Source: Coniferiporia sulphurascens
Lineage: Eukaryota; Basidiomycota; Agaricomycetes; Hymenochaetales; Hymenochaetaceae
Assembly (NCBI GenBank): GCA_002794785.1
Contig: NBBA01000007.1
Location: forward strand, 868,001 to 932,000
Reading direction: 5' to 3'
Length of the DNA: 64,000 bases
The notes under the pieces are model-generated. The model had not been told where the DNA came from and made no database searches. It saw nothing but the letters and a program-made list of their open reading frames with translations. Shown here in pieces: positions 1 through 11,497 of this stretch. How positions within the stretch are numbered: the stretch's first letter is position 1; every line of letters starts with the position of its first letter. Made by a program: the position numbers and the translations under genes.

Positions 1-1594
1 CTCTCTCTTTTATTATGCGGTGCTATTCGCTGGGCTACTGCAGTTTGTGAAGGGCCAGCAAGTGGCGTTCAACTGGACTGGACAGGTAACTCTTCGTCTG
101 TTGACGAACATCAAAACATTTTGACACCTGAGGTTGGTTAGACAGTTTCGGATGCTGGACCATCTGAATGCGAATCCATTCCGATAAATGTCTTGCCTCT
201 GACCTCGAACTCGACGCTCGAAGCGGTTTCCCCGTTTTACATGCTTTCGTTTGAGCTGGGCGGCATTGGCATGTCCGATTTCTTGGGTGCGGACCCATCA
301 AATTTGACATGGTTAGTGCGCCACCCACAAGGTAGTTCGATCGAATGTTGTACTCCATTACTGGCCATTAAACAGTCTTATTCATAGGAACAACAATCCT
401 GTTGTATGTGGTCGACTCAATGGGAAACATGGGCGCACTCGGTGAGAGTGCCGTGCAAAGTAGGACTAAAGTCTTAGTGTTTTATCGACAACGATTTACG
501 AGTTGCCCCCCAGGTGGAAATACGACAAACTGTCACCCAACGCAGCAAACGTCTCCCATAAAGGTTACCACAGATATCTCGCAGGTGGCTACGTGCGACA
601 AACTCACCGCCAGTATAACTGGTGGCGTCAAGCCATATACTATGACCACCATATCGATCAGTAACACCACGAACTTCACGCTCAATGCGAACGATGACCA
701 ATTCACATATGTCGACCGATCAAGTCCGGGGGACGGTTTTATAAGTCTGTACTTGCTTTTTCCACTTCAATGGGATTTTTGACTCATAGATTACCGTTTA
801 AAAGTCGCTGCTTCTGACTCGTAAGCTCACCTTCGTCTCATCAGTCCATCTCTCTGATATGTCCCGTACAAAGAACCGGACAATGGGCGATCGGTACGAA
901 CCTTATAAGCTCGATTGGGTCCACGGATACCTCCTGTCCGGGGGAGCAGTCCATCGGAAGTCAATCAAACTCGACCTCACCGAACGCTAGCCCGGATCCA
1001 GTTAGAAGTGTTTCTTCTAACAAGGGACCTATAATCGGAGGGGTTATCGCTGGCGTCGTTGTGCTCCTCGCGTCAATCGGGCTCATTCTTTATTTCCACT
1101 CTAAACGTCGAAATGAGAAATTATCCGCGACCAATCGTAGAGCAGTTTTTGACGAAGACGATGTCTCGCCGTACGTCCTACAAGCCGATCTACAGATGCG
1201 GAATGTATTCCCGTCGACGTATGCAGCATCAACTTCCGTAACGGACCAAGGATCTGACTCCCCGCTGCTCCGCGATCCTCATCAGCCCATGAGGGTCCCT
1301 ACGGCAATGACCGTCGGAGGTATCGTGTCGACGTCAGGAAGTATCTACGCTGGCGAAATCAACTCGGGTGGGGCGCCCGCTAATTATTTGTCTTCGCGCA
1401 GCTCCTCCCCTGAGCAAATGGCGAGTGGAAGCGTGGTACCCCCGATGGCCGAGAAGCAGCGTCTGGCGCAGGAAAGGGCGAGGGAACAGACAAAGCGATC
1501 GACCCTTGTGCAACACGAAGACGCTGAAGATTTGGTGGACTTGCCTCCGGTGTATCGGGAACGGAATGTCGCTTCCGGAAGTTCGAGAAGTTGA
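1..1594 (+). CDS. Type I single-pass membrane protein, 5' end cut by window
   Basis: The window opens inside a hydrophobic stretch that reads as the end of a signal peptide (LLQFVKGQQ), then an exon ending near base 90. Further exons at about 145-310, 388-461 and 511-740 encode an N-glycosylation-rich ectodomain (NST, NLT, NTT, NFT) with the phrase ITGGVKPYT. A glycine/valine-rich transmembrane segment (GGVIAGVVVLLASIGLILY) lies at about 1036-1095 and is followed by the stop-transfer HSKRR. The remaining ~165 residues are a cytoplasmic tail rich in Ser, Pro and acidic residues, ending in TGA at 1592. This architecture is common in Agaricomycetes for surface proteins that resemble wall-stress sensors only in layout; I recognise no enzymatic domain. 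The true start codon lies upstream of the window. Exon edges between 90 and 1030 are approximate. Confidence 0.7.
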
Positions 1595-2056
1595 TGAACG
1601 GCGGGACCCGCGATGATTTTTTCATCTCTTTTTTCATTTCCTATCGAAGGAACATTTTGACAGTAATGGCATTAGCTTTGGTATTTATTGCGAAGTAGTG
1701 ACTACTATTTACTTCCTCCTATGTCTAAACAACTCTTAATACGCTTATTGCGCCTGGCCCGTCGCTTCCATTGACTACTTCATTTTACATCTAAATGTTG
1801 CTGTCTCCGTTTGTTCGTGGCGCCTTGAGAATGTGGGACCGCCAATTAATGCCATAGGTTTCTCGGACTACATACAGTAAAGTAGCCTACGACGGTATTA
1901 TGTAACACGTTTGGATCATTTGGCACGTGGCTTCACACAAAATCGCATAAACCGCCTTATGTAAGCAGAGTTACATGAACACCTGCCAGTGCAGAAAGCT
2001 TCTAGAAGTCACCTCTGGTCCTCTACTACTATTGGTATAACACAAAAGGTATCCCC
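1595..2056. other. Intergenic region, nothing recognised
   Basis: About 460 bases between two plus-strand genes. It should hold the 3' UTR of the membrane-protein gene and the promoter of the F-box-like gene. I see no coding frame, RNA gene or repeat. Confidence 0.6.
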
Positions 2057-3195
2057 ATGGATCAAGCTTGTTTAGTGCCGGCATTACCGTTTGAAATTCT
2101 TTGGGAAGTCGCTTTCTGGATGATGATGATCCAAGGGCCATTACTCGCCGTGGCGGGCCCAGATTCGGAACCATATTCAGGACCGTCCGTTATCAATCAT
2201 GATACTTTCTATAAGCCAGAGTGGGCGGTCATGGACGGCTTTTCGACGGCATCGAAAGCACTCCGAACGATTGCTCTAAAAAACTGGTTCCGCTCGGTGC
2301 ACATCCGAAGAGATTCTGATTGGGCTGTCATATCCTCTCAGTTTTCTTTTATATACAAGTGGACGAGGTGCGTCAGTCATTCAAGTTCCTTAGGGAGGCA
2401 TAATCTCAGTTCCTTTTTTTATATAGAGTAGTCCAATGGCAATGCGGTATTTTTTCTGCGCAGGAGCTGGGGAATGCCTACGAAGGCCTTGCTAGATTCG
2501 GAAATCTCGTCACTGTTAGACTTCACACTCAACCCTTCAAGTTACGGCCACCTAACGCAGAAGACATCGAGCTAGACGGAATTCTTCGGGTCCTACCACG
2601 TACTATATGCGAACTTGACGTGTTTGACTCGGTATACCCAGACCCAAGGTTCATCATAACAATTGCGCAAATTTTTCCCGAGCTTTACACGTTACGGCTC
2701 AAGCAGCCGTCTATCTGGTGTAGTGTGTGCAACTTGTGTAACATCCCCTGTTTCGATCAAAACCCTCCCGAAAAATTGGTGTATACAAGTGCTGAAGGGC
2801 TTCCGGTGGGTCTCCTACATAGTTGTACCAGTATACCTATTAAGACAAACATTCGACCATTGCGACAGAAATTATATGCACAGTGGTTGTCAACTCTGCG
2901 GAAATTGCATACGGTGCAGCTCACCATTGCGGTACTAACGAAGCAGGGCAGCGTGGGCAATTTTGACAGTAAAAACCCACTTAGTTGGTCGGGGGAGTGT
3001 AGACAATGCACAGAAATATTGGGAGCTTCCGAAGATTTTCAAGCCGAATGGGTAGAAGGAAAGAAGGGCTTTCACCCTGTGCCTCCGAACCTGAAGCTTG
3101 TTGAGTGGCGCTTTCTAGAGTTATCCGAATTTGGTGACGAATGGACAGATAAAATCTACGACCTAGACATGTACAATGTTAATGAGGGCGATTGA
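2057..3195 (+). CDS. F-box-like protein with leucine-rich C-terminal region
   Basis: Two exons, 2057-2367 and 2427-3195, joined across a 59-nt GTGCGT...TATAG intron; the phase fits and gives about 359 residues. The N-terminus has an F-box-like helix pattern (LPFEILWEVAFW, residues ~10-21). The C-terminal half contains repeated LxxLxxL-type segments typical of the expanded F-box/LRR-like proteins of Agaricomycetes. Such proteins normally tether substrates to SKP1-cullin E3 ligases, but here the F-box is divergent and SKP1 binding is inference. A possible zinc-knuckle-like cysteine group (CSVCNLCNIPC) occurs near residue 185. The substrate cannot be guessed. Downstream is the convergent 3' end of a protein kinase gene. 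Confidence 0.6.
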
Positions 3196-3581
3196 AGCCC
3201 TTGGCCAACCCTGAAATGAGCGTGTGCCAGACATCGTCCGACCCGTCGACTGCAACACTTATAAACCTGTTATTCGTGATGGATCCAATTATTTAACCGC
3301 ACTGACAGTATTCAAAACATAAGAAGGCAAAGTAACGGACTAAGCAGAAATACGTGCGTATCCATCCCACAATGTTCGCTGGAAAGAAGATGACGCAATA
3401 ATAGAATAGAAAAATCTGAGCCAGTGAGCGGGAAAGAGTCTGCTTAAAATAAAGTAAAAATGAGCGAGGTAAACTAACAGGAAAGCCACTTATCCACAAT
3501 GAGAAATAAATAAAACACGAAAGCTTAGAAAAGGAGTGATCAACGGTAAAAGAATTCCTCATCCTCCGTCCTTGCTGACCC
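3196..3581. other. Convergent intergenic region
   Basis: 386 bases between the stop of the F-box-like gene and the stop of the minus-strand kinase gene. It is AT-rich and presumably carries both 3' UTRs. No other feature is visible. Confidence 0.6.
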
Positions 3582-6500
3582 TCATTCCTCCTCCTCTTCC
3601 TCCTCCTCCTGGATAGCGACACTTCTGAACGCAGGGCCAGATCTTCCTGCTGGAAGCTGCCTACGGCTCATCCGTGGATCGATCTCCGAGGGACCATCAA
3701 ACACTCCGTCATTCCCAGGTAATGGCATACTGCCTTTGACCGGAGAGTGTCCTGCTCTAGAACGCGCACCAGCGCGCCCTTTACCAGACTTTTTTCCGTT
3801 CCGGTTACTCCCCCGAGGAGCAGGAGAGAGAGTTAGGGGGGAATCGTAAATTTGCTTTGAGGAAGAGGCGGTCGTTGGGATCTGTCCAAGCCCACCCGCA
3901 AAAGCAGGGAAATCATCTTCTTCGTCTATCCAGTCCGAATCATCGCCGAGGTTTATAGAGTGGCGCCCAGAGAAGACATCCCGAATCATTGTTGGCTGGT
4001 CCACACTGGATGAGATTGCAAGCACCTCCACGGGAAATTGAGATTGCCTCGACCGCCAGCCAGGTGGTTCGGTCCCCCACGCCTTTTTCCAACCCAAGCG
4101 ACTGATGGATGTCGTGAAACTTGAAGCTGATGGTCCGGTGAAAGTCGTCTGCTTCTTGTGCGCAATCAAGACCGTACTATATCCTCCACGACGCGGCGTT
4201 TCGTCGAGCGGTCGATGTGATTGGATATTCGGGTGTGGGGATCCAGTCCTCTGGGCCTCTCCTTCAGAGGCATCATAAAACGAGCCAGGGCGAGATGATT
4301 GCAAAGAGTGAATTGAGGACGCCGTCGAATTCGAACGGACATGGGAAGGTCGGGTAGGTATGCCTTGCGAATGCGGAGGTCGTGTCTGGCGCACAACACG
4401 CGTGGAGGAGCTGGATCCAGCGCGACGGTGGTACTTCTGAAGAGGTGATGCCGCGCGACCGAAACGTGCTGCCGATCCGTTTGAGCCCGTTGACGGCGAC
4501 TTCCTATGTAGGTTATGCATACTGTAGCTTCGAATTGAAGAGGGCCTCGATGAATGAATATCTCGCTCAAACTCGGAATTCGGCGTAAATGAGCGCCTAC
4601 TCGGATCACTCCTTTGACGTGAGATATTGTCCATTCCCTGATTTGTTGCCTCCAGCCCTACAACCATTTGCATGGACGCGACTGACGAGCGGCGGGAATT
4701 AACGCTGCTAGAGCGCCGCGACGACATAGAAGCCCGCTTGACGTGGGGTTTTTGACCGTTCCATCCACCCCGTCTTTTGAAGGTATTTCGCGTCCGAGCG
4801 GGTGATGCAGGGACAGCGGCAGGGCCTGAACCTGAACTTCCGCTAATGGGAGGTGGCACAGGCGCCTTCCGCTTTCCTTTACGATCTTCATTGAACCACA
4901 TCCTAAATGTCGCCAAGATACTGTTCCGGTTACGGAGTGACCCAGACAATTTCCCTGTACTATCGTTGTGACCAAATTGATTTCCAGGCGAATTCGCTGG
5001 GGTTGGGGCAACGCTAAAGGTGGACGATCGTGCAACTGGTAGGACCCATGGAGATGCGCTTACAAGATTGGTTGCAGCGGTATCTTCGCGGATAGGTGTG
5101 GTAGGTAAAGCCGGGGCATCCTTGACAGGTCGCAATGGCGGCGACTTCGTCAGACGCGCAGGAGGTACGTTATGCCCGTTGCGCGAATCGGAAGACGACG
5201 AAACACGCTTGTCTTTCTCTTCCTTTCGCTCACGATCCTTATCCTTTTCATCACGGACGGCCTCGTTTGACTTCTTTCGCACAAGCCCTGCGGCCTCCAA
5301 TGCTGCTGTTGTTGCACGCTGCACTATGCTGACACTTCCTGACCTTGCTTTACCACTACTTCGTCCTTTGGATCCATCCTTGCTATCCTTACCGCTTTGA
5401 CTTGGGGTCGAAGGAGAAGACTTAATGGATTCGATTGATGTCGGTGTCGGCGACAGGAAAGACCGCGGTGACTTAGAACGTGGTGGTGTGACTGGTGGGG
5501 AGGCGTTTTTGCGTTGCGTAACTGGGATAGTCGGTGTGGGAGGCACGAACATGAGTTCAGGCGCAGAGCGAGACTGGTCAATACTTTTTATAACCTGCTC
5601 GACTGCCGGAGACTCTGGGTAAGCGGGGGAGGAGCCGAGTCCATTCTCTTGTTCAGTCTCCAGTTCAGTTTCCGCATCGCCCGAATCTGCGACCTTAGTA
5701 CCCTTGAACGCTGTTTCAAGGGCCTTCTTCTCGGCTTTGCGTTTCAGCATCCACCACATCGCACCGCTAGCATCGCAAGCATCACTGAGGACTGAATGGA
5801 CCATCTGCCCGATGTCAAAGCCCAAGCTACTGAGATTATTCAGTAGTGAGCGCTCAAGCGGAGTAGAGAAAAGAAGGGGTGCTGGGGTGCTGTAGAGTGA
5901 GGCGAAATCTTGAGGGGGAAGCTGTATGTGATGGCTCTCGGATACAGGTGAAGACGGTTGAGATAAATTAGATGATACAGAGCGACGTTTCGTACGAGCG
6001 GGAGTCCGGGTGGGAAAAGAAGTCGGGGGAGCTGATTGAGCCGAAGATGAACTAGGTAGATCTGCAGGACGCTGAGATGGGGAGGAGTCTCTCGATCTTG
6101 GTGCCGGATGGCCAAGCAAAAACACATCTTCCTCTGTAACAGTCTCTGGCTTTACAGGAGCTCGCCTTTTCGTATGTTTGCGTCTTGAGCTCGGATCGGC
6201 AAGTTCAATCTTTTTGTCCTTTCTTTGTTTGATTGTACTTTCGCTTGTGTTACTATGAAAACTTAAGTCGTCCGCCGGGGGTGCAACTTCAAGTGCTGCA
6301 TGCTCCAAGTGGGACATCTGCGAAGATGCGGAATGGAAGCTCGACTCTGACGTCGAGGGGGAGGGGAGGTGTTGCGCAGAGTTCGAGGGCACATTGACAG
6401 GGGCAGTGGGTATAGGGGAATGTGAAGGTGTAGGTTTCGCAGGAAAGGAAGCAATACTTGTGGTGGAAGCGTTCTTTGCGGAATGAATAAACCAAGGGTG

Positions 6501-7596
6501 AGCAAGGATCTGTGGTATCGTCAGCCGCTTAGGTGGTTCGTACTGGAGAATATTACGAAGGAGGTCTCGAGCATCTACAGAAGGAAACAATATCTCCTTA
6601 AGTCCTGGCACATTTTAATGAAGCCTTTTACGTACCTGCAGAGAGCCAATCGGGGATGTCAAAAGATCCAAGAATAATTTTCTCGCGCATTCGTGATTCG
6701 TCGTCATCATCAAAAGGTAATGTTCCCGTCAAAAGGCAGTACAGAATTATCCCCAGTGACCAAACGTCCACCTCTACAAGTCGAAGTTAGAAAACACTGA
6801 GTGATTATTATGACTCCAAGATGGTATGATGTCACCTGGTCCGAGATACTTCTTCGCCAGTAACATTTCGGGTGCGGCGTAACTGTTTCAAAGGTTATAC
6901 ACCACGAATGTTAGCAAGATGAAAGCAACGCACCCGGTGGTTCCGCAGTAAGTGTCAAGTAAAGATCCTCTCTCATACTCACGAGTGAAGCCGAAGTCAC
7001 CAAGCTTTACTCGGCAACGTTCATCAAGCAGAACGTTCTCGAGCTTCAGGTCTCGATGAACCACGCCCTTCTCGTGAATGTAACCAACGGCAAGGCACAG
7101 CTGACCAAAGATTGTACGGGATTCGTCTTCCGGAAGGCGGCCTTTCTCTGCAAGGTAGTCGAAGAGTTCGCCACCCGAGCAGAGCTCAGTCACGAGCCAG
7201 ATGGAGGATTCGGTAGCAATGACTTCGTAGAGCTTGGTGACGTGAGGATGATGGAGACGCCGGTGATGGTGTATTTCCCTTGTTAGTGCAGCAGACATGC
7301 CTTTCGGTATCTGCTTGATCGCCACACGTACGGATGTGAGGCGGTGCGTGCCCAGTCTAACCTTGCCATAGGTTCCTGTATAATATTCGACGTCTATGAC
7401 TGAATGTCTTGGAAGCAAGCATATCACGCGCACCTTCGCCAATAACCTTGCCCAGAGTATAGTTCCCGACTACTTTGACCTTGGATGACGAAAGCTCCTT
7501 TCCTAGCTCATTGTACGCGTTGGCGAGTTGTGCCCTGTGGTTCTGGGACGACGAGGCGGAGTGCTTGTGGCCTTGGGCAGAAGCAGACACAGACAT
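3582..7596 (-). CDS. CAMK-type Ser/Thr protein kinase, Kin4-like, with long disordered tail
   Basis: Five exons can be read. The kinase domain starts near residue 45 with YTLGKVIGEG, continued after an intron as TYGKVRLG, and carries the ATP lysine in VAIKQ, the catalytic loop HRDLKLEN, DFGF, and an activation segment CGTTGYAAPEML that is restored across introns. The domain closes with the subdomain XI phrase LAHPWFI. All catalytic residues are present, so it should be active. About 950 Ser/Pro/Arg-rich residues follow, ending in a run of eight glutamates encoded by CTC/CTT repeats near 3585-3610. The CGTTGYAAPE segment and the domain order resemble basidiomycete kinases annotated as CAMKL/Kin4, which in yeast act in the spindle-position checkpoint; that assignment is from memory and uncertain. 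Gin4/Hsl1-type kinases are the main alternative. Confidence 0.85.
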
Positions 7597-8275
7597 GAGG
7601 CATGTACAAGATACGCAGAAATAAGAGAATGGCGCAGGCGCTCCGGCCTAAGATGATAGAGAAAAAGAAAGGAAACTAGAAACCGAACTCGCTGTCTGAA
7701 GACGGCGACAAGATTGTGTTGAGAACCGCGCTAGCGATGAGCTCGATAGGTCATTGATTACGTAACGATATATTACAAGTACCCGCTGGCCAAAGTTCAT
7801 CGAACACTTTCAGGAATATATGATGGATTGTCGCGAGCGCATGTTTTGAAGAAAAAAAACCCCCCGTTGATTTTAACATTATATAGAAGGTCGAGAGTAC
7901 CCGGGAGCATCATGTGGCTATGTATCATGTATGCCGCATCTTCAGCTGGCCTAAGTTAACGTACATTATTCAACAATGCAGTAAAAGTCGGTCTCTTCCG
8001 CAGATTACATGCGCAGATAAAATGATTTAGGCACAAGCGTCGACTCATGATTCTGCGCCTTGCGGGCTTGCGTTGCAACGTTCCCAGCGCTGGGACTGAT
8101 TCAAATGCAGAGTTAGCAGTGGTCCAGCAGTTAAAACCTCAATAAAGTCTAGCCGTGCACGTGATCGTTGGACGCCGTCACGCTGGTTTGAATCGAAGTC
8201 GCGTCGGGCGCGCGCCACAACGAACCAGCGACAACAACGACAGCAACTCTTCCGCGAATACGAGGCGACGACAGT
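7597..8275. other. Divergent promoter region, kinase / ASE1
   Basis: About 680 bases between the start codons of the minus-strand kinase and the plus-strand ASE1 gene. It must contain both promoters. I see an A-run at ~7850-7860 and no coding frame that I trust. Confidence 0.55.
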
Positions 8276-10854
8276 ATGAGCTCGTCGCCCAGGGCCACAG
8301 TGGAACCTCCACTAACGATCTCTACGCTCCTGAACTCTTTGCACACCCACCTTCAGACCCAAACACAGCTATTACCCACCCTGCACGCACAGCTCGGGTT
8401 GCCCCAATCTGCCCTCAAGGATGAGTTGTCCGCATTGCATCAACGTCTGGCTACATGCGTGGAGCAGCAAATTGAACTACGCAGGGAAGAAGTCGATAAC
8501 TGGATGAAGAAGTGCGATGACATTGAACGCGATTGCTTAAAGTACACCAAGGCATTGGGTGGTCATACGAAAGGAATTAGCGCGAGTGTGGGAGAGTTGC
8601 GCAAGCAGCAGGTGTTACCTGTGCGCTATGAAATGTTTGGGCAGCATCGAGAGAAACTTGATCACGTATGTCCTATGTCCTCCTCTATGTAAGCTGCTAG
8701 CCCGACTGACTCGGGGAGCAGTTGTACAAGACAAAGCTCGAGCAGTTGACAAACATCACCAACCGGATTACACCCCTCACGCACACACTTGGGCTGGATT
8801 TCTTCGCACCGGACATAATCGGGTTTTCACTAAAGCTAGGCGACGGCCTATCCGACAGCCCCTCCTTACATGATGTGAGTCCGGAACGGTTCTCGAAGGT
8901 AGAGAAAGAACTCGTCCGGGGGAAGGGGGAGATTGTAGGTCCATTTAATACCGGTGCTGCTTACATCGGTTGACCTCATAGTAATTAGACTCGCAGACTC
9001 CAACATCTATCAACTACCTTGCTTCAGATAGACTGGCTCTATCACGAGCTAGACATTACTCCTCCATCTTGTGATGAGGCCATCTCTCTCACACCTCCCT
9101 CGTCTCTTAAACTCCCAAAGTCTCAGCGTTCGCTTTCCCTCTCCGTCAGCCCTGCTGACCCATTTATGTCTTCCGTTTCGTCAATTTCCACGCCAACACC
9201 CTGTCCTCGCGGAAAGGTCTCTGCTACATCTCTGCTAACGCAAGCCGAATCTGTCTCCGACTATCACAAAATATTTAATCTTTTTGTGCTCCGTATGGAC
9301 GAGGCAGAGGCAGAGGGGAAGGCGATCGAGCCGAATTCGCTCTATGGCGTCGAGGGCATCGAACCGACAGCGAGTCTCATGGCTTGGGTAGAGCAGACTA
9401 AAGCCGAACTTGAGGACATAAAACGGCGGCGCGAGTCCCATATTCAGACTATGTACGACCAGCTCGAAGCACTTTGGAAGCGCCTTGGAGTTGAAGACGC
9501 AGACATAGACGAATTCGTTGAGAACAACCGTGGGAGCACAGAGGAGAACGTACGCTCGTACGAAGCGGAGCTTGAGCGTATGCTAGAGCTGAAGCGGGAA
9601 CGCATGAGCGTATTTATCGGTAATGCACGCACGGAGATCGAGTCACTTTGGGACGAACTCATGATTAGCGAAGAAGAGCGCGTCGACTTTGCACCTTTCG
9701 CAGACGGTTCGTGCTAATGGTTACTCCTTCGAGGTGTCCTAACCCTTTTACAGATGAACATACTGAGGAACTTTTAACTATCCACGAGGAAGAAATCCGA
9801 CGGCTTAAGGAAGAACGCAGGTTAAAGGCACCCCTGCTCGCGAATATCCGGAAGTATTTCGACATTTGTGGAGAAGAGAAGGAGCTGGCGGCCGCAGCGA
9901 TGGATCAAAACAGGTTGCTCGGAAGGGGACCTCGAGATCCGGGGCGTCTCTTGCGCGAGGAAAAGATGCGGAAGCGCGTACGCCGCGAGAAGCCTAGAGT
10001 GAGATTTTCTCAAGGATTTGCACTTCCTGACATTTTCTGACTCGTGTTTTTATCAGCTTGAACAGGATTTATTAGCTTCGATTCCTGCCTGGGAAGAAGA
10101 GGAAGGCAGGCCCTTCCTGGTCAACGGTGTCAATATTATGGATGTTCTGCTAGAGGCGATGGGTGTCCAAGATAAGGAGAACGCGCGTAATAAAAAACCT
10201 AGAGCAGGCTCTGTCCCTGCGCGTGCAACGACCCCTTCGGATAACAAGTCAGACGTCCAGCGAAGCGCCGGCCTGGCCTCTGTTCCCAACAAGCGCATGA
10301 AACTTGCATCTTCAGCTTCGGGCGCACCGGGTAATCGGATACCTTCGGCCTCAAGAGTCGCACAGGAATCCCATACCTTACCACACCGGGCACCCTTTGG
10401 CAGTCGCTCCGGAGCACTGAATGCGAGCGCGTCATCCTCTGATTATGACCCAGCCCCTATGACAATACAGAAACGCTCGAGGACGCCGTCGTCTTCACTG
10501 CCACGTCCTACTACCGTTGCTTCGAAAGCACGACCTCAACTTGTTTCATCAGTGCAACGCAACGGTTATGGCGGAGGAATTGGACTTGGCCACGCGCCAT
10601 CGGCTCAGCGCAATCGAGCAGTTTCTGCCTCAGCAGCCCAGTCGAAGACGTATTCAATCACGAATACTGACTCACGTACAAATTCCAGAGCAACGCTCCA
10701 ACCGAAACGTGCTCCAAGGAACGCTCGACGTGAGAGTTTTAGACCCCGGCCGAGCGTAGACGGTAATTCTGCGTGGTTGGGTGTCGATCCTGCGCCGTGT
10801 CGATACGGAGGTAGTGGTATTGGTTCTTCTGTGAGGGAAGAAGAGGAATATTGA
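8276..10854 (+). CDS. ASE1: Microtubule bundling protein Ase1/PRC1/MAP65 family
   Basis: At least five exons encode a protein of about 770 residues. The N-terminal part is coiled-coil (ALKDELSALHQRL, IELRREEVDNWMKKCDD). The central part carries the family's spectrin-like region: LYHELDITP, then the phrases LEALWKRLGV and IESLWDELMI. The most telling segment is the conserved microtubule-binding block NRLLGRGPRDPGRLLREEK, followed by KRVRREKPR and a helix ending in W-E-E-E-x-G-x-PFLVNG. The last ~220 residues are basic, Ser/Pro-rich and unstructured, as expected for the tail that adds electrostatic microtubule binding and holds Cdk sites. The product cross-links antiparallel microtubules at the spindle midzone during anaphase and cytokinesis. 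An 8-kb neighbour, POL2, is also cell-cycle linked, but nothing shows co-regulation. Confidence 0.92.
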
Positions 10855-11497
10855 CTTATTTGCGCGACATTCTTTTCTTCCTCCCTCCACCTCTTTCGCC
10901 TTGTCTCGGTTTCGCCTCTACACGCTACGATGAATTACGAGTATTTATGATATCCCATGCCCTTCTCCTTGGTTTCACCCATTATTGTTGTTCAGTAAGA
11001 AAGTAATCCTCAAATATGTGTATTCTTAGTAAATACCGCCCACAGTTGACGTTTAGCAGTGTGGTTTATTCGTTCTAGGTGACATTATGATCGAGAAGTC
11101 TGTCCTTCTTGCCTGGGCGGCGTCGTATTCTAGATTGGCCGCCACAGATTGATTCAATGTACTACTACCTCCCTCACTGAAGTCATGTCGGAAGGAAAGA
11201 AAAAAGGTCTTCCGAAGCTAGAAACACTCCAAGATTTGTTAGAAAATAACCAGAAAGAATACAATACCATGTAGCCGCTCACAAGGATCTCAGTCGATGC
11301 TTCTGTTATGACCCGGAAGCCAGAAATCAGAATTTTGTGAGGAAGTAGCTTAATACGCGATAATATGCAATTTGCATAAGAGACAGTGGGACTTAGTATT
11401 CCGAGTACTTTACATATTATATGACATGTACAATCTACATTCAATTTGATAAGTTACGTGCCCCGGAGGAAGTCGAGAATAGCTGATTAGTTGGCGG
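10855..11497. other. Convergent intergenic region, ASE1 / POL2
   Basis: About 640 bases between the ASE1 stop and the POL2 stop. Probable 3' UTRs only. A minus-strand open frame at 11154-11444 has no recognisable features and is not called. Confidence 0.55.
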